NCBI GenBank assembly: GCA_035610365.1
Contig: CM069434.1
Span: 31,024,238 to 31,088,237, forward strand
From: Aquatica leii
Taxonomy: Eukaryota > Arthropoda > Insecta > Coleoptera > Lampyridae
DNA: 64,000 bases
Direction of reading: 5' to 3'
This document shows, in pieces, positions 24,579-36,336 of the stretch. The notes beneath the pieces were generated by a model that worked only from the letters and a program-made list of their open reading frames with translations, searched no databases and had not been told where the DNA came from. Both the position numbers and the translations under genes were made by a program. How positions within the stretch are numbered: position 1 is the first letter of the stretch; each line of letters starts with the position of its first letter.

Positions 24579-25090
24579 ATGGCAACTAATTGTGTTTGTC
24601 TGAAAACCTATTAGAAATACCAAGTGATTTTCACTTAGCTAGAAAATGGCGATTTTCAGAATTGTCTAAATTAAAAATTGCTATTTTTCGTAAATTAAGC
24701 AAGATTTTAATGAGATTTCTTAATCGCCTGTCAGTTTTGCCTTACCAAACAATCTCAAGACCAAAAAACATTTTTTTCTTTAACTTCCGCTAAAACTAAA
24801 ATTTTAATTTTTTGGAATATGTTCAATTTTATTTCGTTAAAAACGTTAAAGATTTATAATTGAAAAAAACAAAGAAAAATGCTAATTATTCCTTTAGGTT
24901 TGTTGTTATTTACAAAAAAGTAATATTGTTGAATAATCTTTATGTTTTTGGTGCAAGATACTTTATGGGAGAAATGTTTTTTAATGATAATGAATATCTA
25001 TTTACATGGCTTTTAAAAACTTTAATTTACCCTTACTGATTAATTACTTTCACAAAAATTCTGTAAATGTTCTTTTACAGTTGCCTAATT
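24579..25090 (+). repeat. Left arm of a large imperfect inverted repeat
   Basis: This segment matches the reverse complement of 27660-28236 over about 0.5 kb. Shared blocks include GTCTGAAAACCTATT, AAGTGATTTTCAC, TTTGTTGTTATTTACAAAAA and ACATGGCTT. Both arms keep a similar open stretch (YFR/SFRFVVIYKKVILLNN). Arm divergence looks like tens of percent, so the structure is old. The two arms enclose the mariner insertion and other DNA. Confidence 0.65.
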
Positions 25091-25137
25091 GAGGAGGTTT
25101 TTCATTAATTATTTTACATGTTTTAGTCAGTTAAATA

Positions 25138-26562
25138 GGTAGAATATGAGACGATTGTGGATTGTTTAACTGTCAAGAAAAATAACCTTTCGTGAAACTT
25201 GAATCATCGGTCTAACTAAACAATAATTTTAATAACCGTCGAAAATAATCAATAATAATATAATCAAGAAATAATGTTAATTTAACTAACATACAACAAA
25301 TAACACTAATAAGTAATTCATTCTGTTATGTAACTAATAAATATTGCATAATTTTAAGAAATAGCATCAAAACAAACAGAAATTAAATTTTAACGTGTCG
25401 TCTCTTTCAATACACAGTATGGTTCGTTCATACATTTCTCTTGAAACATGCCTTAACATAATAGGCAATACTTCAGCGGCACATTCTCTAATTGTATTTT
25501 CAAGATGGTTAATATTCCTAAAAAGTCTGCGTTTGTAGATCTCATTTTGAAGGTAATCCCACAAAAAGAAATTGCATATCCGGAGAGCGCAAATGCCAAG
25601 GAATAAATTTCCAAAAAAATTCCGATCTATTTATGGGGAAAAAGATAATCAATAAAATTACGAACGTCAACTGTACTGTGCGCTGAAACACCATATTGCT
25701 AAAAATCTGCAAAGATCTAATAGAATATCCCCTATTACATTAAAAAAGTTTGAACGAAATGCAGGTACCTCTTAGAATTAAGACTTCCTAGGAAGAAAAA
25801 TGGTTCAATGATTTGATTAATAAAGATTCCACACTAGAGATTCGTTTTGAATCAGTATTTGTCCCGTGCTTCTAAGACAAAATGAGAATTTTTGGTAGTT
25901 CACCACCAAAAATTTTGAGAACTAACAGTTCCATTTGACGAAAATGTAGATTCGTCTCAAAAAAGCACATGTTTAATAAATTATCTGTCCTCTTCTATTT
26001 GTGCTTGAATTCAAAAACTAAAATATAGCCAAGCATTTAAATCTCGGTCTTGCAACGTGTGGATAATTTTTAGCTTGTAAAGTCTAAATTTATTTGCTTT
26101 TAGAATTCTTTTGGCCGTTGTGCTGGATACTGGGTTTAGTTGAGCGATTTCTCGAAGAAGAATTTATAGAGTTTTGACAACAGTCTGCATTACTTGAAGC
26201 TAATGTTCTTCAACATTAACTAAAGGATTATGAGGCACTATAAACTTAGTTTCAACACTGCCCGAACTTTTACATTTCTTTAAAATTTTAGTAATGATTG
26301 AGTGGTAAATGTGTCTGTGTCGCTCGTTAAAAATTGTTGCCGTTTTTTCTGTGCGTTTTATAATTCTCACCGACAATCAAAACTATTTTGATTTTGTTTT
26401 TTTAGTAAAATGGTTATTCATTTTGATGAATTTTCAATCAAATACATTTAAAAATTACTAGGAAACAGAAAATAACAATTTTCAAATGCAACTGTCAATT
26501 ATGAAATAATTTAGTTATTTTTCTTAACAGTAAAACAATTCACAGCCGTCTCATATTCTACC
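25138..26562 (-). mobile_element. Mariner-family transposon with about 50-bp TIRs and TA target duplication
   Basis: The ends begin GGTAGAATATGAGACG and are inverted copies for about 50 bases (25138-25187 and 26513-26562) with a handful of mismatches. Both are flanked by TA (25136-25137 and 26563-26564). The 1425-bp length and TA duplication fit Tc1/mariner elements. The transposase lies on the minus strand. The element is complete at both ends but its gene is dead. It sits in a dispersed repeat that recurs at 43130-43390. Confidence 0.8.
25367..26440 (-). pseudogene. Mariner-type transposase
   Basis: Read downward, VETKFIVPHNP and LREIAQLNPVSSTTAKRILK with ANKFRLYKLKIIHTLQDRD (about 26270-26060) form the paired helix-turn-helix DNA-binding region. 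NGTVSSQNF follows the first catalytic motif at about 25930. IEPFFFLGSLNSKRYLHFVQ is next, then the HSTVDVRNFIDYLFPHK block at about 25690-25630. RSPD near 25590 precedes the third acidic residue of the DDE/D triad. The C-terminus at 25564-25367 (WDYLQNEIYKRRLFRNINHL and the following RECAAEVLPIMLRHVSREMY) is open and matches mariner C-termini. The enzyme excises and reinserts the element at TA sites. Several stops and shifts, including loss of the LTPLDFFLW segment, inactivate it. Confidence 0.75.
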
Positions 26563-26569
26563 TACTTAA

Positions 26570-26830
26570 TTTATTACCCTGGTTTTCTTGTAACAAAAAA
26601 AAAGCGACGGTTAACACAGTTTTCCCGAAGTGGGAGTTGCAGGCTATGTGATGCTAAATTATAAATTAAATATAAAAACGCGACAAAATGATGAAAGAAA
26701 ATAAATTAGGAAAATATTGTTTAACTCTACTCGCAGCTGTAAAAAACAAATAACACAACAAAAGTGATAACACAGAATATATATTTATTGTATCACAGAA
26801 GTAGTTGAGGAGGACGAAGACAGCACATAA
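26570..26830. repeat. Dispersed repeat, copy 1 (LTR-like)
   Basis: Direct match by eye to 43130-43390. Shared blocks include CTTGTAACAAAA, TTTAACTCTACTCGCAGCTG versus CTAACTCTACCCGTAGCTGG, and AATATATATTTATT-type sequence before TATCACAGAA. The TGTAACA edge resembles LTR termini, but no second LTR or coding region is attached. Function is unknown. The mariner at 25138-26562 interrupts its left flank. Confidence 0.5.
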
Positions 26831-27659
26831 GTATCGTTATATAAACGTTGCAAACAATAGTGCATGGGTTGATATCGCAGGCCAAGTATAAGTTACATCA
26901 AAGTGGCTTAATCGATCTAACTGTTACATTTAACGAAAAAATAACTTTACTTTATTAAGTTAAATTACAAGAATACGAAAATCAAAAGTATAGAGAATCA
27001 AAGCGCACCTGATAAGTATGCGACACACAAAAAAGAGAGTTGACGATTAATTGTTATTACAACCTAGTATGTACGTATGGCCATTCCAATAATCGACATG
27101 ACCAACGAAGTAAAATAGAAAACGCAATACTTACAGTTGTGTATTATCCAGTACGGTATTAGCCAATTCCGTACCAGTATGACCTAAAACGTAATATACA
27201 ATTTGACGCAAAGCATACATACGGTGCTAGCACAAGTAATTTGATTTAATGCATACGATATTTGACGTAAAAGAATGCGCCGAGCTTCTCTCTAATGAAC
27301 ATCGCACTTGTGTAAGTATTTCTTTCCATAAAGTAGTGTTCAACCCCTTAGCCTTCAGCGACCCGACGTCGTCAAAACTTTTTGACAAGCAATCACATAC
27401 CACAAAATAAGCTTTTACTCAACAATACGCAGAATTCGTTCACGTATTTACGTCAGATGGCGTAAAACAATTTAACAATGAAAACTTTGTTGGGCCAGAG
27501 ATACCGCTAAGAACGGTCCGTATTATATAAAACGTTAACAAAAAATTCGTTTGACAGCCGATTATGAAAAGTAGGTGTGTCAAAGGACAAATTTTATACT
27601 CGAAAAATAATCTACCAACTTTTTAACATAACAAATTGACTGAATTAAGTAAATTGAAT
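26831..27659. other. Non-coding spacer inside the large inverted repeat
   Basis: Less AT-rich than average, with no open frame or recognised domain. It could be the rest of an LTR or other decayed repeat. Confidence 0.4.
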
Positions 27660-28236
27660 AAAGAGAACTCTCTTTACTTAGACAATTGTAAAAGAACATT
27701 TACAGGGTTTTTGTGAAAGTAATTCATCAGCAAAAATAAATTAAAGTTTTTAGAAGCCATGTAAATAGATATTAACTTTGATTACAAAATATTTCTCCGA
27801 TAAAGTATCTTTCACCAAAAACGTAAAAATTATGCAACAATATTACTTTTTTGTAAATAATAACAAACCTAAAGTAATAATTAGCAATTTCTATTGTTTT
27901 TTTCCAATTATAAATTTTTAACATTTTTGACAAAATCACACTGAATTTTGAAATCAAGTCTTGGTAAGTGAAAATTTGAAAATATTTCAAAAAAATGAAA
28001 AATTTTGTCTTAACGGTAGATAAAGAAAAAAAAGTTTTCTGGTCTTGAAATTGTTCGGTAAGCTAAAACTGACAGACAATAACAAAGTCTTATTCAAATC
28101 ATGATTAATTTACAAAAATAGCATTTTTGAATTTAGACAATTTTGAAAAACGTCATTTTCTAACTCAGTGAAAATCACTTGGTGTATCTGATAGAAATAG
28201 GTTTTCAGACCTGCACAAATTATTGCCGTAATTTAA
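27660..28236 (-). repeat. Right arm of a large imperfect inverted repeat
   Basis: Reverse-complement partner of 24579-25090. It abuts the BEL/Pao RT fragment that starts at about 28245. The open frame at 27772-27990 is the counterpart of a similar decayed frame in the left arm and has no recognised domain. Confidence 0.65.
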
Positions 28237-28244
28237 GTAAAGTA

Positions 28245-29015
28245 AAATAAGTCGTTTTGTTACCGCTGTTTTTCTCTTATTTGTGTTTATGCTATAACTT
28301 ATGTTATCTACAATCGATAACCAGACTAAACCCAACGTTTTCATATTATCATTAGCGCCTAACTTAAGACATGAGAATCAGAATAATTTCAATCCCACTT
28401 GAAATGTAAGGTTGGTTGGATACCCATTTACAAAGAACAAGACAACCACCTTATAATACTTAAGAAAGTTTTTGACGAATTGACACTGCCGTTTTAAGTG
28501 TATCTGCTCCTGTAATAAGATCATCAACGTAAAACTCAGTTAAAATAATTGAAGAAATATCAGGATTTTTATTTGTACAATCGTGTGCTAATTGTTGAAG
28601 ACAACGTAGGGCTAAAAATGAAGCCGCTGTAGTCCTATAAGGATTTTCACTCTACACAATTCTTTATAAGTTTCTGTAGATAATAAATTTGTTTAGAAGT
28701 ATATTCAGTAAGCGCGTGATTAACTAAGGATGTGGGTGTTGTAGAAGTTTTGGGTTGTATGTTTGTGTTTCTCTGATCAGTTGTCTCATCGCGGTTGATG
28801 GTGTTGTTTACATTTGTATAAAAATGCAAAAGCGTATCATCTTTGCGGCCGCAATGCTTACACCCAGATGATCTACATGCTTTGTAGTAATGTGAAGCTC
28901 TTAAAACAATTAATACACAATTTTTTATTCATAATGTTTACTCTTCTCGATTGCACGGGAAGTTTTTTAAAGTCTGGATGTATGGAAAATGTTTTTACAA
29001 TAGGATAAATTTGTT
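28245..29015 (-). pseudogene. BEL/Pao retrotransposon: Gag zinc knuckles and RT palm, internally deleted
   Basis: Minus strand from about 28960: PDFKKLPVQSRRVNIMNKK and LCINC, then after a shift RASHYYKACRSSGCKHCGRK and DTLLHF. This is the double zinc-knuckle signature of BEL/Pao Gag. SLVNHALTEYTSKQ (28720-28680) is the linker before the protease. At about 28640 the sequence jumps to RT: ASFLALRCLQQLAHDCTNKN and ILTEFYVDDLITGADTLK (YVDD catalytic box intact). It continues with WVSNQP and TLGLVWLSIVDNISYSIN to about 28245. The protease and N-terminal RT between the two are deleted. It is truncated by the inverted-repeat arm. The gag part of the same element may be at 30485-30880. Confidence 0.8.
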
Positions 29016-30484
29016 GTATTTGAAACTGAGGATAGATAGCTACCAGAAGAATAAACTTTGAGATTTTTTTGAGTATTTTTTGTGATCAGCATGTTACTGG
29101 AACTTCACCATAAAATATTTCAAGTTTTATCACGATTCCGCAAAAAAAAAGAAGGAAGGAACAGAGAAGGACAGAAAAAAAATTATTAAAAAAAATACGT
29201 TATTTATCAATACGAATAGAAAAAACAAAACAAAAACCAAATTCAACGTCCAACAAAGAAATAATAATAAATTTGGGAAGGATAAATACCCCAAACAGCA
29301 ATAGCTATATTGCAAAGAGAACAAAAAAAACTAAGAGCTCTGGACATAAACTTAAAGGTTATACTTACGGAAATAAACACTGCGGGTAACCAACAAAATA
29401 AATAAATCACAGAAATAAAAAATTATAGGTATATATTAACTGTTAATATTAAAAGGCTTTTTAATATATATAGCTCAGAAATAAATAAATTAAATATGTT
29501 TGTTGATCTCACCCGCATTACCCTCCAAAACTAATTAAGATAAATAAAATTACTGTGCGACTGCGGTCTTAAGTGATATCCGCTACACATTCCCGTTGAC
29601 GTCAATTAAGACACTAATCCTAACGCAAGTGACAGTAGCAATGACAGTAGTACCTAGATTAAATAATAAATTATTCAGTAGTAACAGTAACAACAGCAAC
29701 AATAATATTCAAAATAAATATATAGAATTACAAATTAAAAGGTTTGGATATAAAGAAGAAAGAAAAAAAAGTAAATACCTAAGTAACATTTGGTAACTAA
29801 TAATTTTACAATAAGAAAGGTACATGCATTTACATTTACAACATAATTTAACCTCCAAAAGGTTGAAATAGTCGTTCACCGTTTAATTTTAGGTAACAAA
29901 ATGTATCTCTGACCTTGGTTACAACCTGAAGCAAACCTTTTTAATAAAATTTGTGAGTTATTGATATAGGAAAGGGTCGGTACTTTAAATTGATTCTACA
30001 GGTAACAGTATGCTGACTTGACGGGCACACCTTGGTGAACGCGTTTTGCGATTTTAATAATGCAATCCGCGGAGGTAAACATATATGGCACAATAACACG
30101 CACAGAAACGATACTTCGAAAAAGCCTAAAGACATAGCGTTAATATTGTTATCAGAGTTAATTTGATTCTTACCAAAAGATGGTGGGTTGTTTATATATT
30201 TATAAAAAAAATTTAATATAATATAAAAAAAATTAATTGTATACATAAAATCGAAACAACCATGCACAACCAAGTATCTAGTGATGATAATAAAATGGCC
30301 TTTAAAAGTTACAAAACTTCCTTCTGACAACAGGAATTTAAAAGTGAGAAATTTAAATATTAAAAACTAAGTATAAGTAGTGGTTCATCATTTTTAGTGA
30401 ATTATATTTAATGAAACAGAAAAGATAAATTATTTAAATGAAACTGTTACAGTTTCTAAAAGCTCGCATTTAAACTTTAAAAAA
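29016..30484. other. Non-coding DNA separating two BEL/Pao pieces
   Basis: No domain was recognised. CAACAGCAACAATAAT-type short repeats occur at about 29685-29705. The minus-strand frame at 29941-30330 (129 codons) has a CHIC/CPSSQHTVTC cysteine pattern but no family I can name. The segment may be an insertion in the BEL/Pao element or rearranged DNA. Confidence 0.4.
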
Positions 30485-30880
30485 TCTTTTAATTCTCAAT
30501 TATAGGAAACTCTTCTTTGAATTTCTGCGACTCCCATTCGTGTTTTCTTACCAAATCTAACTTATTTACTAATATGAATGTTAATAATGTGTCCCAATAT
30601 TTAACAAGTTGCCTTAACGCTTTTAACGGTTTTTAATTTTTAGATATGCCATCAAGTAATTGGCGTAATAGAGTATGAGATTCTTTTTGCACATTAAACA
30701 ATGATTTTACAAATTTATGCACAATTAAATTTTTGTTGTCATAGCGATTTACCAACGCATTCCCCGCTATCAAATAATTCGCATCATACACTTATAATGA
30801 CTGTAATATGCTACTAGCTTCCCCTTTAGCGAACGCCTTTAAATAATCAAACTTTTGTGTGTTAAAGAATTATTTGTATA
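30485..30880 (-). pseudogene. BEL/Pao Gag fragment
   Basis: Minus strand from about 30860: FDYLKAFAKGEASSILQSL, YDANYLIAGNALVNRYDNKN, HKFVKSLFNVQKESHTLLRQ and LLDGISKN, then ALRQLVKYWDTLLTFILVNK and LDLVRKHEWESQKFKEEFP. This is the conserved Gag region shared by BEL/Pao elements of insects, which assembles the particle around the RNA. Two stops interrupt an otherwise single frame. Orientation and order fit the zinc-knuckle/RT piece at 28245-29015, from which it is separated by about 1.5 kb. Confidence 0.75.
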
Positions 30881-33800
30881 AATTAAAAAATAAAAAGTAT
30901 CCCGAAACTCTAACTATGTCACGTGATCACCCGTCAACGTAGGTAAATTCATAGCAGGTAGCTTAACTTAATTTGACATATGGAAACTCTTACTTTGTAA
31001 TATCGACTCAGGTACACGACGAGACGTCACTGATTTTTAATTTGTTGATTAGCACCGACTAATAATTGGTTAATTTATGCAATTTTGGTTTAAACACAGC
31101 TCTATTAAAATTGGCGATAACTTGATTGTATGTAACAAAAACAGCGCTATTACTACGTGATCTTACTATGACTCCCAAAAAAATTTAATGTATTTTGTGT
31201 TTCACTTACACTGAATTACATATACATAAACTGACTTGCTGTATATGCAACTACGACAGACAAATTTTTATTTTAAAATAAAATTTTTGTTGTAACTTAA
31301 TATTTTTTATTTAGTAACTTTACATGTATCTATACTTATTACCTGCTGTACCGCAAATGTCTTTTTCGTTACTTATTTTTCCGAATTTCCCACGATGTGA
31401 CACGAGGTAAATAAGTGTTAATTTATATACATTTGGCCATATGCCTACTAAACTGGTGCATATACAAGATTTATACTTAACTAAATATTAACGTATATGT
31501 TGGGCTTATAAAAGTCAAATCAAATATTTTAGAAATCCAGTTGTGTCACTATTTACTAAAAAATCTAAAAATTATTATTTGTTTTGTTATTTAAAAGAAT
31601 AGACACTTCGGTCACTTTTATAATTTATTGCTAAGCATAATATCGAATAAATGAAAAAAATTGCTGTTTTCATACACAAGCAGTTAAAAAAGCACTAAAG
31701 TTATTATAGAATCTTCATAAAAAAGAAGAATTCAACCAGATGTACTTGAATATTGTATGCAGACGCAAAGCAAATGTTAAAAATATTTTGATGTGATTTT
31801 CGTTTTGTAGGAATTTTGCTTAATGATACGTCATTTTACATATCGGTTACTAAAAAGGTCACTTTTATTTTATACGTTAAGAAAGTCACACGTATGTTTT
31901 AGTGTCAAATCCGTCAGTTTCCACATTTTTAAGTATCTTAAATTATCTACGGTGATTTTAAATAATAAATTGTGGCTTAAGATGTGATTGTATTGAGAAA
32001 CTTACTGGGGTAAGAATGCACTTTTATTTTACAGTGCAATTTGATTTTTTCATTTGATCATTAGCAACTTTGGTTACCTGCACATGTTTTTTAAGTTTGG
32101 GATACCTGCACATGTTCTATCTTCTTGGAAAATTTCTATAAACAATTGATTAGGCACGCATGGAGTGTTGAGAATTGTTCCGGGTGCGTATTTTGTAATT
32201 TTATTTTTGATGAAGACATTGAAACCTACTGAAATATCTACCTCAACTTTGTTAAACGCGTTTCAGTTTTTTTATAACGTATGAAACTGAGTCATTTATT
32301 TGTGATGTAATAGTTTACTTTTCAGCAATTTTCTAAAATTGCTGTTGTGGAGTTATTCTAAATGTAATGTTAAACCAATAGATTTGTTTATATGACAAAG
32401 TGTTGTTTAATCTAAGGAGCCTGCATAATTACTATTAAATATAATATTTATTGACAAACTCTTAATTGCTATTTATCTGCTATAGTTTTACCTTGTTTTT
32501 AACTTATTTTTCTTTGTTGAAATAAATATCTGGGAACTGTATTGGACTGCCGCCTGCATTGAGTTACTGCTAAAATTACGTTTAACTAGCTACCTAATTT
32601 ACATAAAACTTTTATAAAATTTACATTTAAACTGAAGTAATGTAATAGTTTTTTTTTGTAATAAAAATGCAGGTTATGTGTTACAAAACTTAGCAAACAA
32701 CAAAAAACCAATACTTATATTTCAGTCAATTGTAATGCCAATTTATAAATTATAAAAAATACTAAATAATAAATAACAGCTTTTAATTAAAAATAAAATG
32801 TTTTAAAATTCTAAACACAACAAACAATTTAAACAAAGTTTATAAAAAAATTGTAAGATAAAAACTTTAAATATTCTACGTTTATGGTTATTCGTCTAAT
32901 ACAGTTATTACATGCACTTAAACTATAAATTTTACTTAATACGCAATTATTTATTGCAACAAATTTTGTCAAGTAAACTTTCTTAATTTTGTTTTTAACC
33001 GTAAAGATATAAATTTTTCTAATAGAAACTAATTTGTGGTAATGCAATTTAATTCAATAAACTTTTACTTAATTGCGGCTATTCTTTATTTTGCGCAGTT
33101 TTATTAGACGGTATTTTACTGTGCAACATACATTTTGTTGTATTAATTACAAAGAAAAATAAATTGTGTTTTCCATTAAAGTTTAATTTGATCATACTAA
33201 GTGAAAATGTTGCGTATTTTTTTATTAGATTAAATGCTTATGTAAAAAAAATTATATAAAAAAACATTAATTGGTATTTTATGATATAAATCTATTATAA
33301 TTACTAAAAATGTTATTACAATTTTGATTATAAACAGTACAAATTAAATTAATTTTTTTGTAATAAACTTAATTATGAAACTGCAAAGGTATTAATTTGC
33401 TGCCTATGATAGAAAACATTTTTCAGTTATACAAGTACTATTTTATTTAATGCAATTTTTGTTATATACAATTTAACAAATTTATTGTATTACAGTTTTA
33501 GGTGACAAATGTAAAATGTAAAAATTAAAAAACTGAGCATTTAGAACAAAAAAGTTTGCATCTTTATTTTCCTAGAAAAGTTGATAAATAGAGAATCTAA
33601 AATAATTATTCAAAAAACCGACATATTATTTGGAGTTATCCGCTTTAAGATATTGAAGTGTAAAATAGTTAAAAACCAACTGCAAAATGCAAAGTTTATT
33701 AAAAAGTTATGATAAGACAAACAACTATAATACTAAATTTAAACTGAAATCTAATGCTTGAGTTTTTACCGCTAAAGCGGTACCTATTTTAGAAGTTTTA

Positions 33801-34257
33801 AAATATGGATATCATAATAAATTAAGAATAACAATAAGAATAAGAATAATGTCACACTCCCAAAGTGTATTATAGAGATTACAGGCGAATAAGCATTAAA
33901 GTAAACAAAACCCTAAAATAATACATAAAATTAACATTCTAAAACAAAACTTTAGCGATGTTAAACTTTACTAGATAAAAGGACATTCTAACATTCAACA
34001 ACAACGTTGTTGGCGCTCTTGCAAAACAAGCAATCTGACAAGAAAATGTGTATAATCAACCACATGTCCCTGTACTTAAAAAGATATCTTGGAGAGATAA
34101 ATGACAGCAATTTTAGACCAATTCAAACCAACCATATATGTACAACTCAGTATGTACTGGTACGGCCATAGTTACCTACAAACAGTCGTATCAAAACTAT
34201 ACTCACATACGACAAAACCTCTAAACTATAATAAAAAGATTAAAAACTAGTCATGGA
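30881..34257. other. AT-rich DNA without a recognisable gene
   Basis: 30900-31250 could be LTR or leader of the minus-strand BEL/Pao element, but no LTR pair was found. A doubled phrase, TACCTGCACATGTT, occurs at about 32077 and 32104. 33960-34250 may be the leader of the plus-strand BEL/Pao element. There is no gene-like signal. Confidence 0.45.
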
Positions 34258-35858
34258 CGATATTCGTGCAAGTCCAAGTGTTATCGATTGATTCAGATGA
34301 GGCTTTATCATTTAACGAATTTGAAGAAAAATATTTTAATTTAATTAGTGGAGCTACGATTATTCTAAAAAATTATACACAAAAAACGGTTCTTGTCAAT
34401 TCAAGCAGTACTTCAAATTTAACTCAATCTCGTAATAAAAATAACGTAAAACTCCCGATTTTGTCCATTCCGAACTTTTTGGGGCATTATTCCGAATGGA
34501 ATAGTTTCTATGAAACTTTTGTGGCGCTCAATGATAATAATTAAAATTTATCTGACGTCGAAAAATTCTTTATTTGCAAAACGCTTTGTGGGTTATCACT
34601 AGGCTAGGTTAACAAGTTGTCAGTAACTGCAGGCAATTACAATATTGGCTTACAAATGTTAAAGGACAGATATAATAATGAAAAATTAATTATTTTTTCT
34701 CACTTAAAAGAAATTTTTGAAATTAACAAAATCTATAAAGAATCGACATACGATTAAAAAAAAATGTTTAATAATTGGTCACGTCATTTACGTGCTTTGG
34801 AGAATATAAAGTTATCTACTGAACAATTTAAAGCTGCTGTGGTGGCTTATATTTTAAAATTTAAAGTAGATCCAAATACTGCAGCAGAAATTACCAAATT
34901 TAAAGTAAAGCAAATACCTAGCATAAGCGAAATTTATACGTCTTTAAAACAAAGATGCGAAGCTTTAGAGGATATGGTTTCCAATCAAAAGGTATATTTA
35001 AGTGCTGTGAAAAACAGTGCTAATAATGTTACTAAAAGTTTGTTTTCAAAGTACAACTCTAGTTGGCAGTCATTTGCAATAACAAATGCAAGATCATGTT
35101 TATTGTGTAAAGGTAATCATTTAATATCTGTTGGTCCAACCTTTTTTAATCATTTCGTCAAGAAATGATTGAATAAAATGTTCGAATTAAACGTGTGCAA
35201 AGTTTGTTTAAAATATACATTACGTGTTAATACAAAATGTTATTCAAAAATCAAATGTAAATTTTGTCACAGAACTCATAACAGCTTGTTATATTTTTAA
35301 GCTGAATCTAAAGCAGCTAGCAACTGAAGTAGTAACATAGTCACTGTCGATAACTTAAATTGTAATGTTCCAACTTGGTCACAAACAGTACTTTCATGCA
35401 CTAACGCTAACGATCAACTATTTCTGTCAACAGCTGTTGTCAAAGTTTTAATAAATAATAATAAATGGGTAACTGCTCACCGTTTGCTAGATAACGCGTC
35501 TCAATCTAATTTTATTTCTCAGTAATTTTGTGATTGCACGAATCTAAAAATAATACCCACTTCCGCATCCGTGTCAAAATAAATTTGAAATTGTCTACTA
35601 CTCTAAAAAGATTACTAAAGATTAAAATTGCATCCTTGCAACATGACTTTTAAAAGGAACTTTCTTGTTTAGTTAGCTCAGAAATAACTCGTAATCTACC
35701 GTTGAAAACCTACACCAAATCAAATTTAAATATTTCAAATTCAATTGCTTTAGCGGACCATAACTTTAATGCAAGCGCCCCAGTAGATATTCTAATTGGA
35801 GCTTCTTACTTCTATGAGCTAATATGGCCGAATCTTATTTTATTAAGAAAACATAAAC
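34258..35858 (+). pseudogene. BEL/Pao retrotransposon Gag and protease
   Basis: The first frame (34266-34541) ends in VKLPILSIPNFLGHYSEWNS and FYETFVALNDNN, the classical BEL/Pao Gag block. A stop and shifts follow, with VEKFFICKTLCG, LQMLKDRYNNEKLI and SHLKEIFEINKIYKES, then the open frame 34764-35168: NNWSRHLRALENIKL to LKQRCEALE. Zinc knuckles CLLCKGNH and CKVCLK..KCKFCHRTHNSL are at about 35097-35290. The protease region at about 35440-35520 has AHRLLDNASQSNFISQ (active site D-N-A where D-S/T-G is usual). ADHNFNASAPVDILIGASYF at about 35753-35815 is the end of the protease. The frame is then broken by the 478-bp insertion at 35859 and resumes at 36337. It is dead but unusually readable. 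Confidence 0.85.
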
Positions 35859-36336
35859 ATATAAATGTGTTGTGGCTGTCGCCATCTCGTGGTTAACGAG
35901 CCAACGAATAAAATATAAACAAATTGGTGCTGTAGAAATCTTAGCATGCTGGTAGTTGGATTTGCTAACCGCTAAGATTTTTTATAGCACCAATTTGTAT
36001 ATATTTTATTCGTGGGTTTGTTAACCACGAGATGGCAACAGCCACAACACTTTTATATGTTATTGGAACGAAACATGAATATAAGCTATAGAAATATATC
36101 AGTATAATTGTAGAAATACATCAGGTAGTATTTCCCAGTGCTGATGATCCCCAAAAGGTTCAAACGGCCGCACACTGGTTCTCTCTAGTGGTAATTTTTG
36201 CAATTGTACTGATATAGTTACTTTTCACTATATTTGTTGGTGGATTTCAATTGTGTTAATATTCGATACGATTTTCGTATTTTCGCGGTTAGCAAATCCA
36301 ACTACCAACATGCTAAGATCTCTATAGCACCAATTT
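35859..36336. mobile_element. 478-bp fold-back insertion with hammerhead module and 12-nt target duplication
   Basis: GAAAACATAAAC is present on both sides (35847-35858 and 36337-36348). Removing the element and one copy rejoins the BEL/Pao frame through H-K-P-A-L-Q-E-T. Inside, about 60 bases at 35859-35917 (GTGTTGTGGCTGTCGCCATC) are inverted at 35996-36060. Between them is a second hairpin starting CAAATTGGTGCTGTAGAAAT. The sequence from that hairpin is inverted again at the right end (36275-36336). In the middle lies a hammerhead-like module (36133-36180) with its own flanking inverted repeats. A long, irregular duplication favours target-primed retrotransposition, as in PLEs, over cut-and-paste transposition. 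No protein is encoded. Confidence 0.75.
36133..36180 (+). ncRNA. Hammerhead ribozyme-like motif, degenerate copy
   Basis: CCAGTG (helix I) is followed by the conserved CTGATGA at 36141-36147, helix II TCCCC-AAAA-GGTT, CAAAC (GAAAC expected), a very short helix III with GGCC, and CACTGG closing helix I. The cleavage triplet position reads GCA instead of NUH, and G of GAAA is C. It has probably lost activity. It aligns with the minus-strand copy at 37974-38037 from end to end, including the flanking ATTG/CAAT inverted repeat. Confidence 0.6.

Noticed and set aside
29941-30330. 129-codon minus-strand frame with CHIC and CPSSQHTVTC
   Set aside because: No recognised domain, hydrophobic AT-biased composition, and lies between two BEL/Pao pieces; likely chance.
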